A stretch of DNA of 39,259 nucleotides, from positions 1 to 39,259 of the forward strand of contig DASXEJ010000222.1 in NCBI GenBank assembly GCA_036490175.1, read 5' to 3'. Positions 24,441-33,300 of this stretch are shown here, piece by piece; position 1 is the first letter of the stretch, and each line of letters opens with the position of its first letter. The stretch comes from Pirellulales bacterium (lineage in GTDB: Bacteria; Planctomycetota; Planctomycetia; Pirellulales; JACPPG01). The translations under genes were made by a program, and so were the position numbers. The notes below the pieces were generated by a model, which saw nothing but the letters and a program-made list of their open reading frames with translations, ran no database searches and was not told where the DNA came from.

Positions 24441-25538
24441 CTATGCCAATCGCTTGAGGCGCGACACGCGTCCGGTGGCAACCCATTCGGCTACGAAGAT
24501 GCTGCCGTCCTTGCCGAAGCAGGCATCGTGGGGATGAACGAACTTGCCGTCTTGCCAGGCTGCACGGTCGCCGCGGATCTTCATGCCGTCTTTGGCCGTG
24601 ATTCGCGCCGCATCGTCTCCCAGGCGCGCGACGACTTCGTTCTTCTCGTTCAGCAGCGTGATCCGGGCATGTAGCTCGGGAATGACGAGCAAGTTTTGCC
24701 ACGTCTCGGCATTGGCGGGCAGGCCGTACCCGGTGAGCGTCTGCAGATACTTACCGTCCATCGAGAAGTATTGCAGGGTGTTATTCGCCCGATCGCACAC
24801 GACGATCGAAGGCTCGCGCCCGGCGCGGCGATCGACCCACAGACCGTGCGGCGTGTTGAACTTGCCTTCGCCGGTGCCGGGGCCACCGAAGCAGGATTGC
24901 CACTTGGCGTCTTTATCGTAGCGATGGATATAGAAGGCGCCGTATCCGTCGGCCAACAAGAATCCGCCGTCGTCGAGAAAGGCGAAATTGGTCGGCAGGA
25001 ACCGGTCGCGCCCCCATTGGGCCGTGGGCTTGGTGTCTTCTTCGGCCGCGTACACGCCCGACTGCATCGGTGCGTACTGCTGCCAGACGGTCTCGCCCTT
25101 CAGATCGAGCTTGGCGAAGGTCTTCAGGTGCTGATACGCGCAGACGTAGAGGAATTCTTGCCCGCCATCGTTGCGAATCTCGATGCCGTGGCCGCCCCCT
25201 TGAAATTGCTTGCCGAACGAGCGGATGTATTTGCCGTCGGGATCGAACACGAAGATCGCGGGATGATCCGTGAGCTCGCGCTTCCCTTCGTGAATCACGT
25301 ACAAGCAGCCCGAGCTGTCGACGGCCACGTTATGCGTCGTTTGCCAGGTGAATTGTTCGGGCAGTTGCGGCCAATCGTGCTGCACCTCGTAACGATGTTC
25401 CCCTTCGCCAACGATCAGGGGGCTATCGGTCTTCTTGGCCGTGAGCACGGTGGGTGCCAAGGCCACGCCGGCCGAGGCCGCCGCGGTTGTGGCAAGAAAC
25501 TGTCGACGCGAAACCGTCCGGCGCGAGTGATGCGACAT
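24441..25538 (-). CDS. Tat-exported NHL-repeat beta-propeller protein
   Basis: The protein has 365 residues. The Tat signal is SRRQFLATTAAASAGVAL (residues 10-27). Six-bladed NHL-type repeats follow: THNVAVDSSGCLYVIHEG, IFVFDPDGKYIRSFGKQF, GHGIEI, NFAFLDDGGFLLADGYGAFYIHRYD, GKFNTPHGLWVDRR, SIVVCDRANNTLQYFSMDGKYLQTL, and a last blade VHPHDACFGKDGSIFVAEWV. The Asp-x-x-Gly turns and aromatic positions are those of NHL propellers, seen in peptidylglycine alpha-amidating lyase, in TRIM-NHL proteins and in many planctomycete secreted proteins. It is probably periplasmic and acts as a binding or hydrolytic scaffold. No catalytic motif can be pointed to. The gene is a single minus-strand unit with AGGTAG before its ATG. 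Confidence 0.85.
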   Translation of the reverse strand: MSHHSRRTVSRRQFLATTAAASAGVALAPTVLTAKKTDSPLIVGEGEHRYEVQHDWPQLPEQFTWQTTHNVAVDSSGCLYVIHEGKRELTDHPAIFVFDPDGKYIRSFGKQFQGGGHGIEIRNDGGQEFLYVCAYQHLKTFAKLDLKGETVWQQYAPMQSGVYAAEEDTKPTAQWGRDRFLPTNFAFLDDGGFLLADGYGAFYIHRYDKDAKWQSCFGGPGTGEGKFNTPHGLWVDRRAGREPSIVVCDRANNTLQYFSMDGKYLQTLTGYGLPANAETWQNLLVIPELHARITLLNEKNEVVARLGDDAARITAKDGMKIRGDRAAWQDGKFVHPHDACFGKDGSIFVAEWVATGRVSRLKRLA

Positions 25539-25600
25539 AAGGCTACCTATGGGGGCGATGCGTTTTCAGGGTGTGAATGAATGCGTGCCCTTCCTGCGAC

Positions 25601-25617
25601 CTCGGCCTAATGCCGAG
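25601..25617. repeat. Short perfect hairpin between NHL gene and small membrane protein gene
   Basis: CTCGGC (25601-25606) and GCCGAG (25612-25617) pair perfectly around a CTAAT loop. It lies in the 231-base gap upstream of the NHL gene and downstream of the small membrane protein gene (both minus). There is no T run, so its role is uncertain. Confidence 0.3.
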
Positions 25618-25769
25618 CCACTGCCGTTCGCGGCCCGCACGTGGTAATTGCCTTGCGTCACGGGCCGACAGGGGAGGGACACTTGAGAGAATACACAGAG
25701 CCAGACCGTGGCGAAAGCTTTGCCGTCGACAAGATGCCATCGTTTGGCCGTCCGTCAGGCGAACCGGCT

Positions 25770-25988
25770 TCAGTAGGTTCTGTCTGCCTCATCTGCGAAT
25801 TCTGCCGTTGGCATCCCTCTGCCGGCGAGCAGCTTGATGCCGCGAGAGAGTGATGCACACATCAAAAACGCCAGATTCGCCATCAGTATGAGGACCAAGA
25901 TGCGCCGTGGAATCTGATTGCCAAACCAATGCAGTGCGAGAAGCACCGTCAACAAAAGCACGTGATAAAAACCGCGCGGAATCCTCAT
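25770..25988 (-). CDS. Small two-span membrane protein of unknown function
   Basis: The protein has 72 residues from the ATG at 25988. A longer frame adds 32 residues without a plausible signal. Two membrane segments are seen: FYHVLLLTVLLALHWFG and RILVLILMANLAFLMCASL, separated by NQIPRR. The polar tail (SRGIKLLAGRGMPTAEFADEADRTY) is short. The family is not recognised. A perfect TATAAT on the minus strand (25996-26001) ends 7 bases before the ATG, which would place the transcription start almost on the start codon. The mRNA may therefore be leaderless, or a start further upstream is used. Neighbours give no hint of function. Confidence 0.55.
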   Translation of the reverse strand: MRIPRGFYHVLLLTVLLALHWFGNQIPRRILVLILMANLAFLMCASLSRGIKLLAGRGMPTAEFADEADRTY

Positions 25989-25995
25989 GCCCCAG

Positions 25996-26001
25996 ATTAT
26001 A
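25996..26001 (-). promoter_or_regulatory. Perfect -10 box (TATAAT) immediately before a small membrane protein gene
   Basis: TATAAT reads 26001 to 25996 on the minus strand, 7 bases from the ATG at 25988. No good -35 is found at 16-18 bases (best is 2 of 6), so the promoter call is tentative. Confidence 0.33.
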
Positions 26002-26346
26002 CCCGGCCGAAACGCGTCACTGGATAAAGTCATTGCCGCCGCGCAAATAAAATCGCTGCTTGGCATGACTAAATGTACAATCAACGTCTATGTCCGCAGC
26101 GCTGGAAGCAGGCTTCGCAGAAACGTGCCGCATGGGAGATTGTCGCCGACGAAGAACTTCGCGTTGAAGGCCCGCAAGTAGCACAACCGCTGGTTTCGCG
26201 CACGTTTTCTCCATGACACGGAACGTTGGTGACTGGATGGTTGCAGGAATCAAAATCATTGCAGGAATTCCAGGAACCGGCCCGACGACTGCATGGAGTG
26301 ACTCGGTCGAACTCCGTTGAAAAAGCTGGCACAGTCGATAATTGCT
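26002..26346. other. Divergent non-coding region with a short direct repeat
   Basis: About 345 bases between two small membrane protein genes. No credible frame was found (those present are Arg/Ser-rich or start with TTG). The only structure seen is the TTGCAGGAAT repeat set at 26241-26277. Confidence 0.4.
26241..26277 (+). repeat. Short direct repeats (TTGCAGGAAT) upstream of a membrane protein gene
   Basis: TTGCAGGAAT occurs exactly at 26241-26250 and 26259-26268. A degenerate third copy TTCCAGGAAC follows at 26268-26277. The start-to-start spacings are 18 and 9 bases. The array lies about 70-105 bases before the ATG at 26347, a place where regulator sites are common. No transposon ends are nearby. 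Confidence 0.35.
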
Positions 26347-26814
26347 ATGTCAGAAACAATGAATGCAAGTAGTGCAAAGGCAGACGGATCGCATCGCCCA
26401 CTTCAATGGTCGGTGCGCCAGATGTTGGTGCATGTCGCATTGATATGCGTCTACCTGGCGGTGATTCGTTTCAGCCCGTACGTTGGCGGGCCATTGGTCA
26501 CGCCGCTTTTGGCTTTGCTCTGGGCTACTTTGATTGTCGAGCGTCTTTCGAGCCGGAGAGCTGCCGTTGTCATCAGTATCGTCGTGGCTGTTTTTTCAAG
26601 CGCTCTGTATTGCGGTTTACTCAGCTTGCTACAAAGCACTGAGCACACCCCGCCCGGAACGTTTTGGATGTCCGGTGGCGGACTTGAGCAGCTGTTAGCC
26701 GACGCTGCCACAGGTGCGACGAGCGGCCTGGTCATCGGCGGCTTGGTCGCATGTCTTGTGTATAAATGGCGGCTTGGGAATGAGCTAATCGCCCTGAATC
26801 GAGCGAAGCGATGA
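26347..26814 (+). CDS. Four-span membrane protein of unknown function
   Basis: The protein has 155 residues from the ATG at 26347. The frame's upstream start is only a TTG, and another ATG at 26359 is possible. A polar N-terminus with RPLQWSVRQ precedes four hydrophobic spans: MLVHVALICVYLAVIRF, LVTPLLALLWATLIV, AAVVISIVVAVFSSALYCGLL and GATSGLVIGGLVACLVYKW. The pattern W-S-V/L-R-x-M/L-L before the first span is common in short planctomycete membrane proteins of unknown role (recollection). No catalytic motif is seen. It converges with the GH64-like gene, and a hairpin follows 14 bases after the stop. Confidence 0.62.
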   Translation: MSETMNASSAKADGSHRPLQWSVRQMLVHVALICVYLAVIRFSPYVGGPLVTPLLALLWATLIVERLSSRRAAVVISIVVAVFSSALYCGLLSLLQSTEHTPPGTFWMSGGGLEQLLADAATGATSGLVIGGLVACLVYKWRLGNELIALNRAKR

Positions 26815-26828
26815 CGCCGACGTTGCCG

Positions 26829-26870
26829 GACGACAGGACCGCGGAGCAGCTTCTGTCGTCTTGCTTGATT
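26829..26870 (+). terminator. Candidate terminator of the four-span membrane protein gene
   Basis: GACGACAG (26829-26836) and CTGTCGTC (26853-26860) are exact reverse complements with a 16-base loop. A moderately T-rich tail (TTGCTTGATT) follows. The placement just after the stop at 26814 supports termination. The loop is long and the T run interrupted. Confidence 0.42.
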
Positions 26871-27044
26871 TGATAAGAGTGCCGTCCGCAGATTACGCAG
26901 AGACGATCGAGAGGAGACGGCTTGGCGAGTGATTGGATGCGCCGATGGGCGTGGCTGCTGCCGCTGTGTTCGCGTGATACACGATCGCGCGCAAGCGTCG
27001 CGGCATCGAAGGCGTGGTTGGCGTGTATGGACGCCCGCGTCTAA

Positions 27045-29867
27045 TTACCGGTCCATCACGATCCAGCGGGGCGTGACTTCGTCCTCGCCGGGTGTCGCTT
27101 GGGACGTGGGCGAATTGCCATTTCCGTTGGCCTCGGGCAGAAGCTCGGGCTGCACGTTGTGGCCGGCCCGCGCCAAGCGGGCGAAGATGCCCAAGGCGCT
27201 CGTTTCCAACGATTCGGAACGGGTCACTCCGTCGAGCGCGTTCACACCACCATCGATCAATGCCCAGGGTACGGCTGTCGTGGCGAAGGCGGCTGTCGAC
27301 GCGCCGTTGGGGACATCGGTCGCCGGTAGCGCGTTGGCCCCCAATACTTGCACCGAGGCTTGCGGGGCAGTGCTGAGCAATCCCCAGCCGGTCGATGTGG
27401 AGGTGTATCCCGACGTAACCGTGAACGGCAGGGTCGTGGTGGTGCCGCCGGTGGGCAACTGCAACTGCAGCATATCCTGCCCAGCGGTGGAATTAGTAAA
27501 TGTGTAGGTACCAATTCCCGTGGCGGCGTTGGTCGTGGCCGTAAACGTCCCTGATTGCGCACCGAAAAATTTGATGGTCACCGTGGTGGCGCTTAAAGCG
27601 ACTTGCTGCTGTTCGTTGAGTATTTCGAACTGCACAGAGTTGCTGGCGTTCACCGCACCGTTGGTCGGCTGGGTGAGAATCTTGATGTATTTAGCCAGAT
27701 TGGTCGACGGGTCGGGCGTGGGCGTGGGACTGCCGGTCCAATCTCCGATGTTGATGGTCACTGAATTGAAATTGGAATTGACATTGGTTGACTGCCCCCC
27801 TTGGTCGTCATAAGGGAAGCCGTAGGCCAGACTGTTGATGCTGATACCGGACGTCGGATTGTTACTCCAATTCTGGTGCAGGGCGGCCGAATACCAGTTC
27901 GATAAAGAACCCGGCGCGTAATACGTGAAGGGGACCTGCATGGGGTTGACGTAGGCCGCGCCGTGATCGGTGATGCTCGTTACGGTTCCGCCCGTGTTGA
28001 TCACGCGGGTGATCAATTCGTAGCCGCTTCCCTGTGTGGTGCTGCGGAAGACGTTGTAGGCGTAAGCCGTACTTTGCGGCATGGCCAGTGTGATGCTTAG
28101 GTCGTCTGTCGCCAGGTCCGATGTTTTGGCCTTGCGCTCGATGCTGGCGGTCGATTGGGTGCCGTCCTCGTTGACGGCCGAGATGACGTAATAGTATGTC
28201 GTGTCGGTGGCCAGGTGGCCGCCCGTAGTGGCCGTGGCCGATTGCAGCAACGGTTCGTCGGCCCAATTATTGGGGGTGATGGCGAAATTGTTGGCGATGC
28301 CACGATTGAAAGCCGAATCGATCGAGTTTTCGAGGTCCGACAAGATCGATTCTTGTGCAAGAGTCAGGCCTGGTTGCGCGGTGACTCCCGGAATTCCTCC
28401 CCCGGTGTTGAACACCCCATCGGCGGCGAAGATCATCTCGCCCGGCGATTGATCAGGATGCGGCATCCACGTGGGAGCAGGGGGGAGTGCGGCATTGCCG
28501 GTGTTGGTGGAAAAGTATGGTTCGTAGATCAGGTACTGTCCGCCCAAGCCCGGGGCCGTCAGCACTAGCACGGTGTCCCAAGTACTCGTGGTGGAATCCC
28601 AGTAACTTTGCGTATTGCCGGTGAAGTTGTAGCTGTCGCGGGTCAGGGTGAAAGTGTGACCGGACGTGGCTGTCGGCGGCCCCGCGGTGTAGTACTGGAA
28701 AAAATCATCGATCTCGGTCGTGAAATACGAGCTCAAGGGATTGAACGTGTAGCTGGACGTTGGGGGCGCCTGCGCAGACGTGGCATTGCCAGGATCGCTA
28801 AACGTTGTTGATGCCGAGTTGCCGACAAATCGCGCTGTGGAAACGTTATCCGTCGTGCTGCGGTAGATGTTGTAACCGGTTGCCTCGGGGAACGGGGCCC
28901 AGGTGAGTTGCACCGTGGCTTGCGAGTAGTTCTGTCCGTTGACGGACAGTTGGTAGGGGGTGGCCACGGTGACGTTGCTGGCCGTCGTCTCACGACCCGC
29001 GCCGTTCGTGGCCGTGATCCAGTAGTAATAGGTTGTGCTCGTACTCAAGGTGCCGCCGCTGGAATACGACGGCGAGCCAGCCACGGGGTAATCGGGGTTC
29101 GGAAACAAGTCTGACGGAGAAATGATGCGATATCCGTTCCCTGCAGTGATCGTCTGGTCGAACAGCGATTGTTCCGCGGCGGTGAGCGTACTGATGTATT
29201 GGCTGTATTGGCTGAATGTGTCACCGCGGTTCAGGGCGATGCCGACGCCGTCGTTGGCGGGATTGGCGGCCACAGGGTCGGTGGCAATCCATATTGGGAA
29301 ACCGGTCTGATCGACTTCGGACAAATCGACGTCCAGATTTCCTCCGGCGTAGGCGTACTCGACCAGGCCGAAATAATTGTAGGGATTCGTATTTGCCGTG
29401 GGGGTCGCGATTCCGGTGGCATTGTAGGTCACGTTCGGAGGACTGCCGACGCCAATGACGATCTGTCCCCCCTTGATGTCGACGTTGGGAATAGCTATCG
29501 ACGGTGAAGTGCCTGAGAGCGAAAAGACAAGATTGGTCGAGCTCGTGGCTGCCGCGTAATCGTTGATTGCCTGATTGAAGTAAACCACGGTGCCCGGCGC
29601 GAGCGATACGCCGGCGTTGTTGATGTAGTTCGTGGTGCCCGAGAGTGTGCCGGACACTTCGGCATAGATGCCCAGGTTGACCACATCTTGCGGAATGCTG
29701 AAAGTGATCGGAGTGGTGCTGCCGGTCATGAGCAGGCGCTCTTCCAGCGTTTCGAGCGTCGGCGGCTGGACGCCCGCTCGCTTGCGGCGCGCGGCGGCGC
29801 CTTGGCTCAGCTGGCGGCCGATGGTGCGGAGGGGATTGCCCCCGCGGAAGAAGCCCTGGTTACTCAT
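27045..29867 (-). CDS. LEPR-motif surface protein with GH64-like beta-1,3-glucanase domain interrupted by two Fn3-like modules
   Basis: The protein has 940 residues from the ATG at 29867. GGGGAG lies 10 bases upstream, and a longer GTG start at 29939 is less likely. The N-terminus has the planctomycete sorting motif PTLETLEERLLMTG (about residues 33-46). A GH64/thaumatin-like domain follows: FSIPQDVVNLGIYAEVSG, then GLVEYAYAGG with Glu170 and DLSEVDQTGFP with Asp186. The 16-residue spacing equals that of the catalytic pair in Streptomyces GH64 (E154/D170, from memory). Later parts are TTEIDDFFQYY, GEMIFAADGVFNTG, ENSIDSAFNRGI, WYSAALHQNW and LAYGFPYDDQGG. Two Fn3-like modules (about residues 261-371 and 541-642, each with TTYYY...NVTVA/IYRSTT-type pattern) split it. 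A Big-1-like Ig domain follows. Exported, probably cell-surface, acting on beta-1,3-glucan. Confidence 0.78.
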   Translation of the reverse strand: MSNQGFFRGGNPLRTIGRQLSQGAAARRKRAGVQPPTLETLEERLLMTGSTTPITFSIPQDVVNLGIYAEVSGTLSGTTNYINNAGVSLAPGTVVYFNQAINDYAAATSSTNLVFSLSGTSPSIAIPNVDIKGGQIVIGVGSPPNVTYNATGIATPTANTNPYNYFGLVEYAYAGGNLDVDLSEVDQTGFPIWIATDPVAANPANDGVGIALNRGDTFSQYSQYISTLTAAEQSLFDQTITAGNGYRIISPSDLFPNPDYPVAGSPSYSSGGTLSTSTTYYYWITATNGAGRETTASNVTVATPYQLSVNGQNYSQATVQLTWAPFPEATGYNIYRSTTDNVSTARFVGNSASTTFSDPGNATSAQAPPTSSYTFNPLSSYFTTEIDDFFQYYTAGPPTATSGHTFTLTRDSYNFTGNTQSYWDSTTSTWDTVLVLTAPGLGGQYLIYEPYFSTNTGNAALPPAPTWMPHPDQSPGEMIFAADGVFNTGGGIPGVTAQPGLTLAQESILSDLENSIDSAFNRGIANNFAITPNNWADEPLLQSATATTGGHLATDTTYYYVISAVNEDGTQSTASIERKAKTSDLATDDLSITLAMPQSTAYAYNVFRSTTQGSGYELITRVINTGGTVTSITDHGAAYVNPMQVPFTYYAPGSLSNWYSAALHQNWSNNPTSGISINSLAYGFPYDDQGGQSTNVNSNFNSVTINIGDWTGSPTPTPDPSTNLAKYIKILTQPTNGAVNASNSVQFEILNEQQQVALSATTVTIKFFGAQSGTFTATTNAATGIGTYTFTNSTAGQDMLQLQLPTGGTTTTLPFTVTSGYTSTSTGWGLLSTAPQASVQVLGANALPATDVPNGASTAAFATTAVPWALIDGGVNALDGVTRSESLETSALGIFARLARAGHNVQPELLPEANGNGNSPTSQATPGEDEVTPRWIVMDR
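27940..28245 (-). repeat. Fn3-like module, copy 2, inserted in the GH64-like domain
   Basis: The encoded segment starts near GGHLATDTTYYYVISAVN, has EDGTQSTAS, LAMPQSTAYAYNVFRSTTQG and DHGAAYVNPMQ. The glucanase sequence resumes at TYYAPGSLSNWYSAALHQNW. It shares the pattern GG-x-L-x-T-x-TTYYY-x-I-x-A-x-N and N-x-(Y/F)-RSTT with copy 1. Confidence 0.55.
28755..29085 (-). repeat. Fn3-like module, copy 1, inserted in the GH64-like domain
   Basis: The encoded segment starts near GGTLSTSTTYYYWITATN, has the core GAGRETTASNVTVA and VQLTWAPFPEATGYNIYRST, and ends before YTFNPLSSYF, where the glucanase sequence resumes. It is related to copy 2 (about 27940-28245) in motif order but not at DNA level. 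Confidence 0.55.
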
Positions 29868-30370
29868 TGCGCTGGCGCTCCCCGACACGTGCTGACGAAA
29901 GGTCCGCCCCGGCTTGTGCCGAATCGCTGCGACCTCCACTTGCGCGCTTCGTTCGTTACAAAGTTAGCACGCTACCGTCGCGCCGTCGGACCGGGCGGGG
30001 CAATGTCGCTGCAACCGTCGGAACTGGTACGATCCTCCCCGCGCGCTTGGCGATTCGAGGAGGAGGCGTGACTGAAAGCCCGAGCGCAACACGGGGCATT
30101 GGCCTCCCTGGCGCCGCGCAGCCTGTTGCCGTAATACACGGCGTCTCGCTTGACGCTATCGGGCACGCTATGAAGTTCGGTTAACTGGAAAGTAATCTTC
30201 CTGCGCCGCGGCTTGCCTGCGATGTTGATCCTCGCACGTCGGCGCGCCGCGGTCATGGCGAAGTTGACCGGTTTGGGTCAAGATAGAAGCGGCGCAGCGT
30301 AACGCGCGCCGCTCCTCGTCCGGCCAGGGCCGCCCGCGAACCATGTCGTCGAACCAGAGAGAAGCATACC
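29868..30370. other. Divergent promoter region between two giant carbohydrate-active genes
   Basis: About 500 bases separate the GH64-like gene (minus) and the RIFT/LamG gene (plus). No real gene was found. The ribosome site of the minus gene (29878-29883) lies at the left end and AGAGAGAAG before the GTG start of the plus gene at the right end. Regulation of both genes from this one region is plausible. I cannot point to an operator. Confidence 0.45.
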
Positions 30371-33300
30371 GTGGTCGAACCTAACGAGCCACGCACACCG
30401 TCGCGCGATCATGATCGCACCGCGGCGCCCAGCGCCGAGGTAACGCGGCGCGACCTGCTGAAGATTGGCGCGCTGGGCACGCTCGGCGGGTGGGAACTGT
30501 TGACCGCGGCACGGCAGGCGGGCGCCGCCGCTGCGGCCGAGCCGGGTTTGGCGCCGGTGCCGCTTCAGTTCGATGAGCCTGGCGATCGGCCGGCCGGATC
30601 GACCTCTTGGCCTGTCACGGTCGGCGTGCCGTTTGCCAACGGCGCACTAACGAGCATCGATGGCTTGTCGATCTCGACGGGGGACGCCGCTACGCCCAGC
30701 CAGTTTACGCGGGCACTCGATTGGCGCACCGGGACCAAGAGCATCTCCTGGGTTCACTGCGATTTCCAGACCACGCTGGGGGGCCACGCCCGGCCGGCCG
30801 CGACGTTGCACGCTGCTCAGGTTGATCCGGCTAAGGGCAACCCGGCCCCCACTCCGGCTGTGACGGTAACCGACAGTGGAACACACTTTAAGGTCGACAC
30901 CGGCGCGATTTCGTTTACCTGCAGCAAGACCAGCTTCAACCTGTTCGACTCGTTCGCCGTGGCGGACAAAGCCCTGCTGCGCTCTAGTTCGCTGTATTGG
31001 AAGGACGTGCAGGGAAATCTTTACGAGGGCAAGCATGTCGTAGACGGCGTGACGGTGGAAAAGTCGGGCCCGTTGCGCGCCGTGCTGCGCTACGACGGTT
31101 GGTATCGCACCGCGCATGGCACGCCCAAGCTGCGCTATTCGGTGTGGCTGCACGCGTTCGCCGGCTTGCCGTTTGTCCGCATCTATAACAAGTTGATCTG
31201 GACCGAGAATCTGACGTTGTACGTGTCGATCGACCCGACCATGAGCGAGCTAGCCACCAAAAGCCTGTTCGCCGATCGCGCCGGCACGGCCGGGTATGTC
31301 TCGCACGGCTGGTCGACGGGCGACCAGGTCAAGTGGGCGTATTCGCATAGCGACGTCAACGCGAAAGGGGCCATCCAGTTCTACGACAATACATCCAAGG
31401 CCGGCGCGGCCGTGGTCGTGCTGCCCAAAGTGGAAGGACCACCGCTCGATCGCGAGGCAACATACTACGTACACGTTAAAAGCGACACCAGCCTGACGCT
31501 GCACCGCAGCGAGGCCGACGCCAAGAGCGGCGCCGCCGCGATCAAGTTTCTGGACCAAGGCGTCTACGCCCATGATGGTGTCACGTATGGTGGGCGGCAT
31601 TACTTGCAAGCGCAGCAGCCGGTGCTGGCCGATTGGGGCATGAAGTTCGATCTTGCGGCGCCGGCAACGCATACCGCGATCGATGTCGCTGGCGCCGTCA
31701 GCCCGGCGGCCTACGACCTGAAATCCGTGCAGAGCGTGACCGCCTGGCAAGCCGCTCACGGTAATACCTCGCTGACGCCGGGGCACGGTAACGCGACGAA
31801 GGAACACAATCTGGCGGGCTGGGCCGAAGCGCAATTCGCCAACGGCGCGGGACTGGCAGTGGCGGTGAAAGGACTTGCCCAGCAAGTTCCCAAGGCGCTG
31901 CACATCGACGAGACTTCGCTCACGATCAAGCTGTGGGGCGGGCTGCCGATGTCGCTGGCCGAAGAAGACCGCGTGTTGCCGAGTTTCAAGGAGCATGGTT
32001 ACCCCAAAGAGTGGCTGGCGTTTTCCGGCGAAGCCAATCCGGTCGGCATCTCGAAAACGCACGAGATCTGGTTATGGCCCACGCAGAGCGTGGCGCAGAA
32101 TCGCTTGATCAATGACCTGGTCCAGCGGCCGGTCGCCTGCTGCCCAGCGCCGGAACATGCCTGTGCGACGGATTACGTCCTGGGTATTCGCGCCCGCAGC
32201 CAGAGCCCCGCTTCGTACGACTTTGTCGAGGCGGCGCTCGAGCACATGCTGCATTACCTGACCGCGCGCGACAACGCGCACGCGGATTTCGACGAATGGA
32301 ACTTCGGCGACCTGCGCCTATTTCGCGATGGCGCCGTGCGCACCTGGGACAACGGCGGTTACAACTGCTGCGACTTGTTCTGGTGGCAGTGGTATCGGAC
32401 GGGCCGACGGCACTTTCTGGAGGAGGGAATCCATAACGCGCGGCACATGATGGACGTCGATACGATTGCCCATTCGCAAAAGGTCAGTGGAGGCAATAAC
32501 ACGTACGTGCGGATCGCGGGGCGCACGCATCATTACGCTACCCTGCAATGGGGCTGGCCTACGCCGTATGGCGATTTGTATGCCGACCATCCCTCGTATT
32601 TGTTGCTCTGCTGGTTGATGACCGGTTACGAGGTGGCCCGCGTCGTACTCGACACGAAATGTACCGAGCGGCGCGATGCCAATTACGGCGACCCGGGCAA
32701 TCTGAGCGGTTACGTAGCAGCCAGAACGAGCCGAGAACAGTACGGCGCCGCGCAACCTAAGTTCGTCTATTACGAATTCACGGGGGACGAGCGTTTTTAC
32801 CAGGCCGGCCGCAATTGGTTGGAGCTGGCCATGAATGCGCAAGCCACAAGTGGCGAAACCAACGGCAACGGCACGCGACTGTTCCCCAATAACAACTTCT
32901 GGGGTTTCTTCTACGAAGCGTTCTTGTACGCCCACCGGCACAGCGGCGAGTCTGCTTTATTGACCGCGGTCGCGCAAACGGTGGACGACTTCGCCGTCTC
33001 GCAGACCAGCAATTACGATGCCCCGAATTTCCGCTGCAGCTGGCCTGCTCCTAGCCGGTTTGGGCGGGCGCGGAGCAGCCTGGTGGCCCATGTCGCAGCG
33101 TACAAGAAATCCGCCGACAAACGGTATTTGCAGTATCCGGTCGATCGCGTGTTGCGGCAGTGCCGCACGGTACAGTCGGCGGGGTTGCTGCCGGGTTACG
33201 ACGTGATCGAAGGAATTCTGGCCCCCGCCTTCGTACGCGATGCACTGATGCTGCTGGGCACGATGGCCGACGCGGGATTTCCCACGATCGATTGGCCGGG

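Noticed and set aside
25641..25853. Plus-strand frame of 70 codons
   Set aside because: It starts with GTG without a ribosome site and overlaps the membrane protein gene antisense; the latter has two clear membrane spans.
31250..32062. Minus-strand frame of 270 codons inside the giant RIFT/LamG gene
   Set aside because: Antisense shadow in GC-rich DNA; the plus frame carries the domains.
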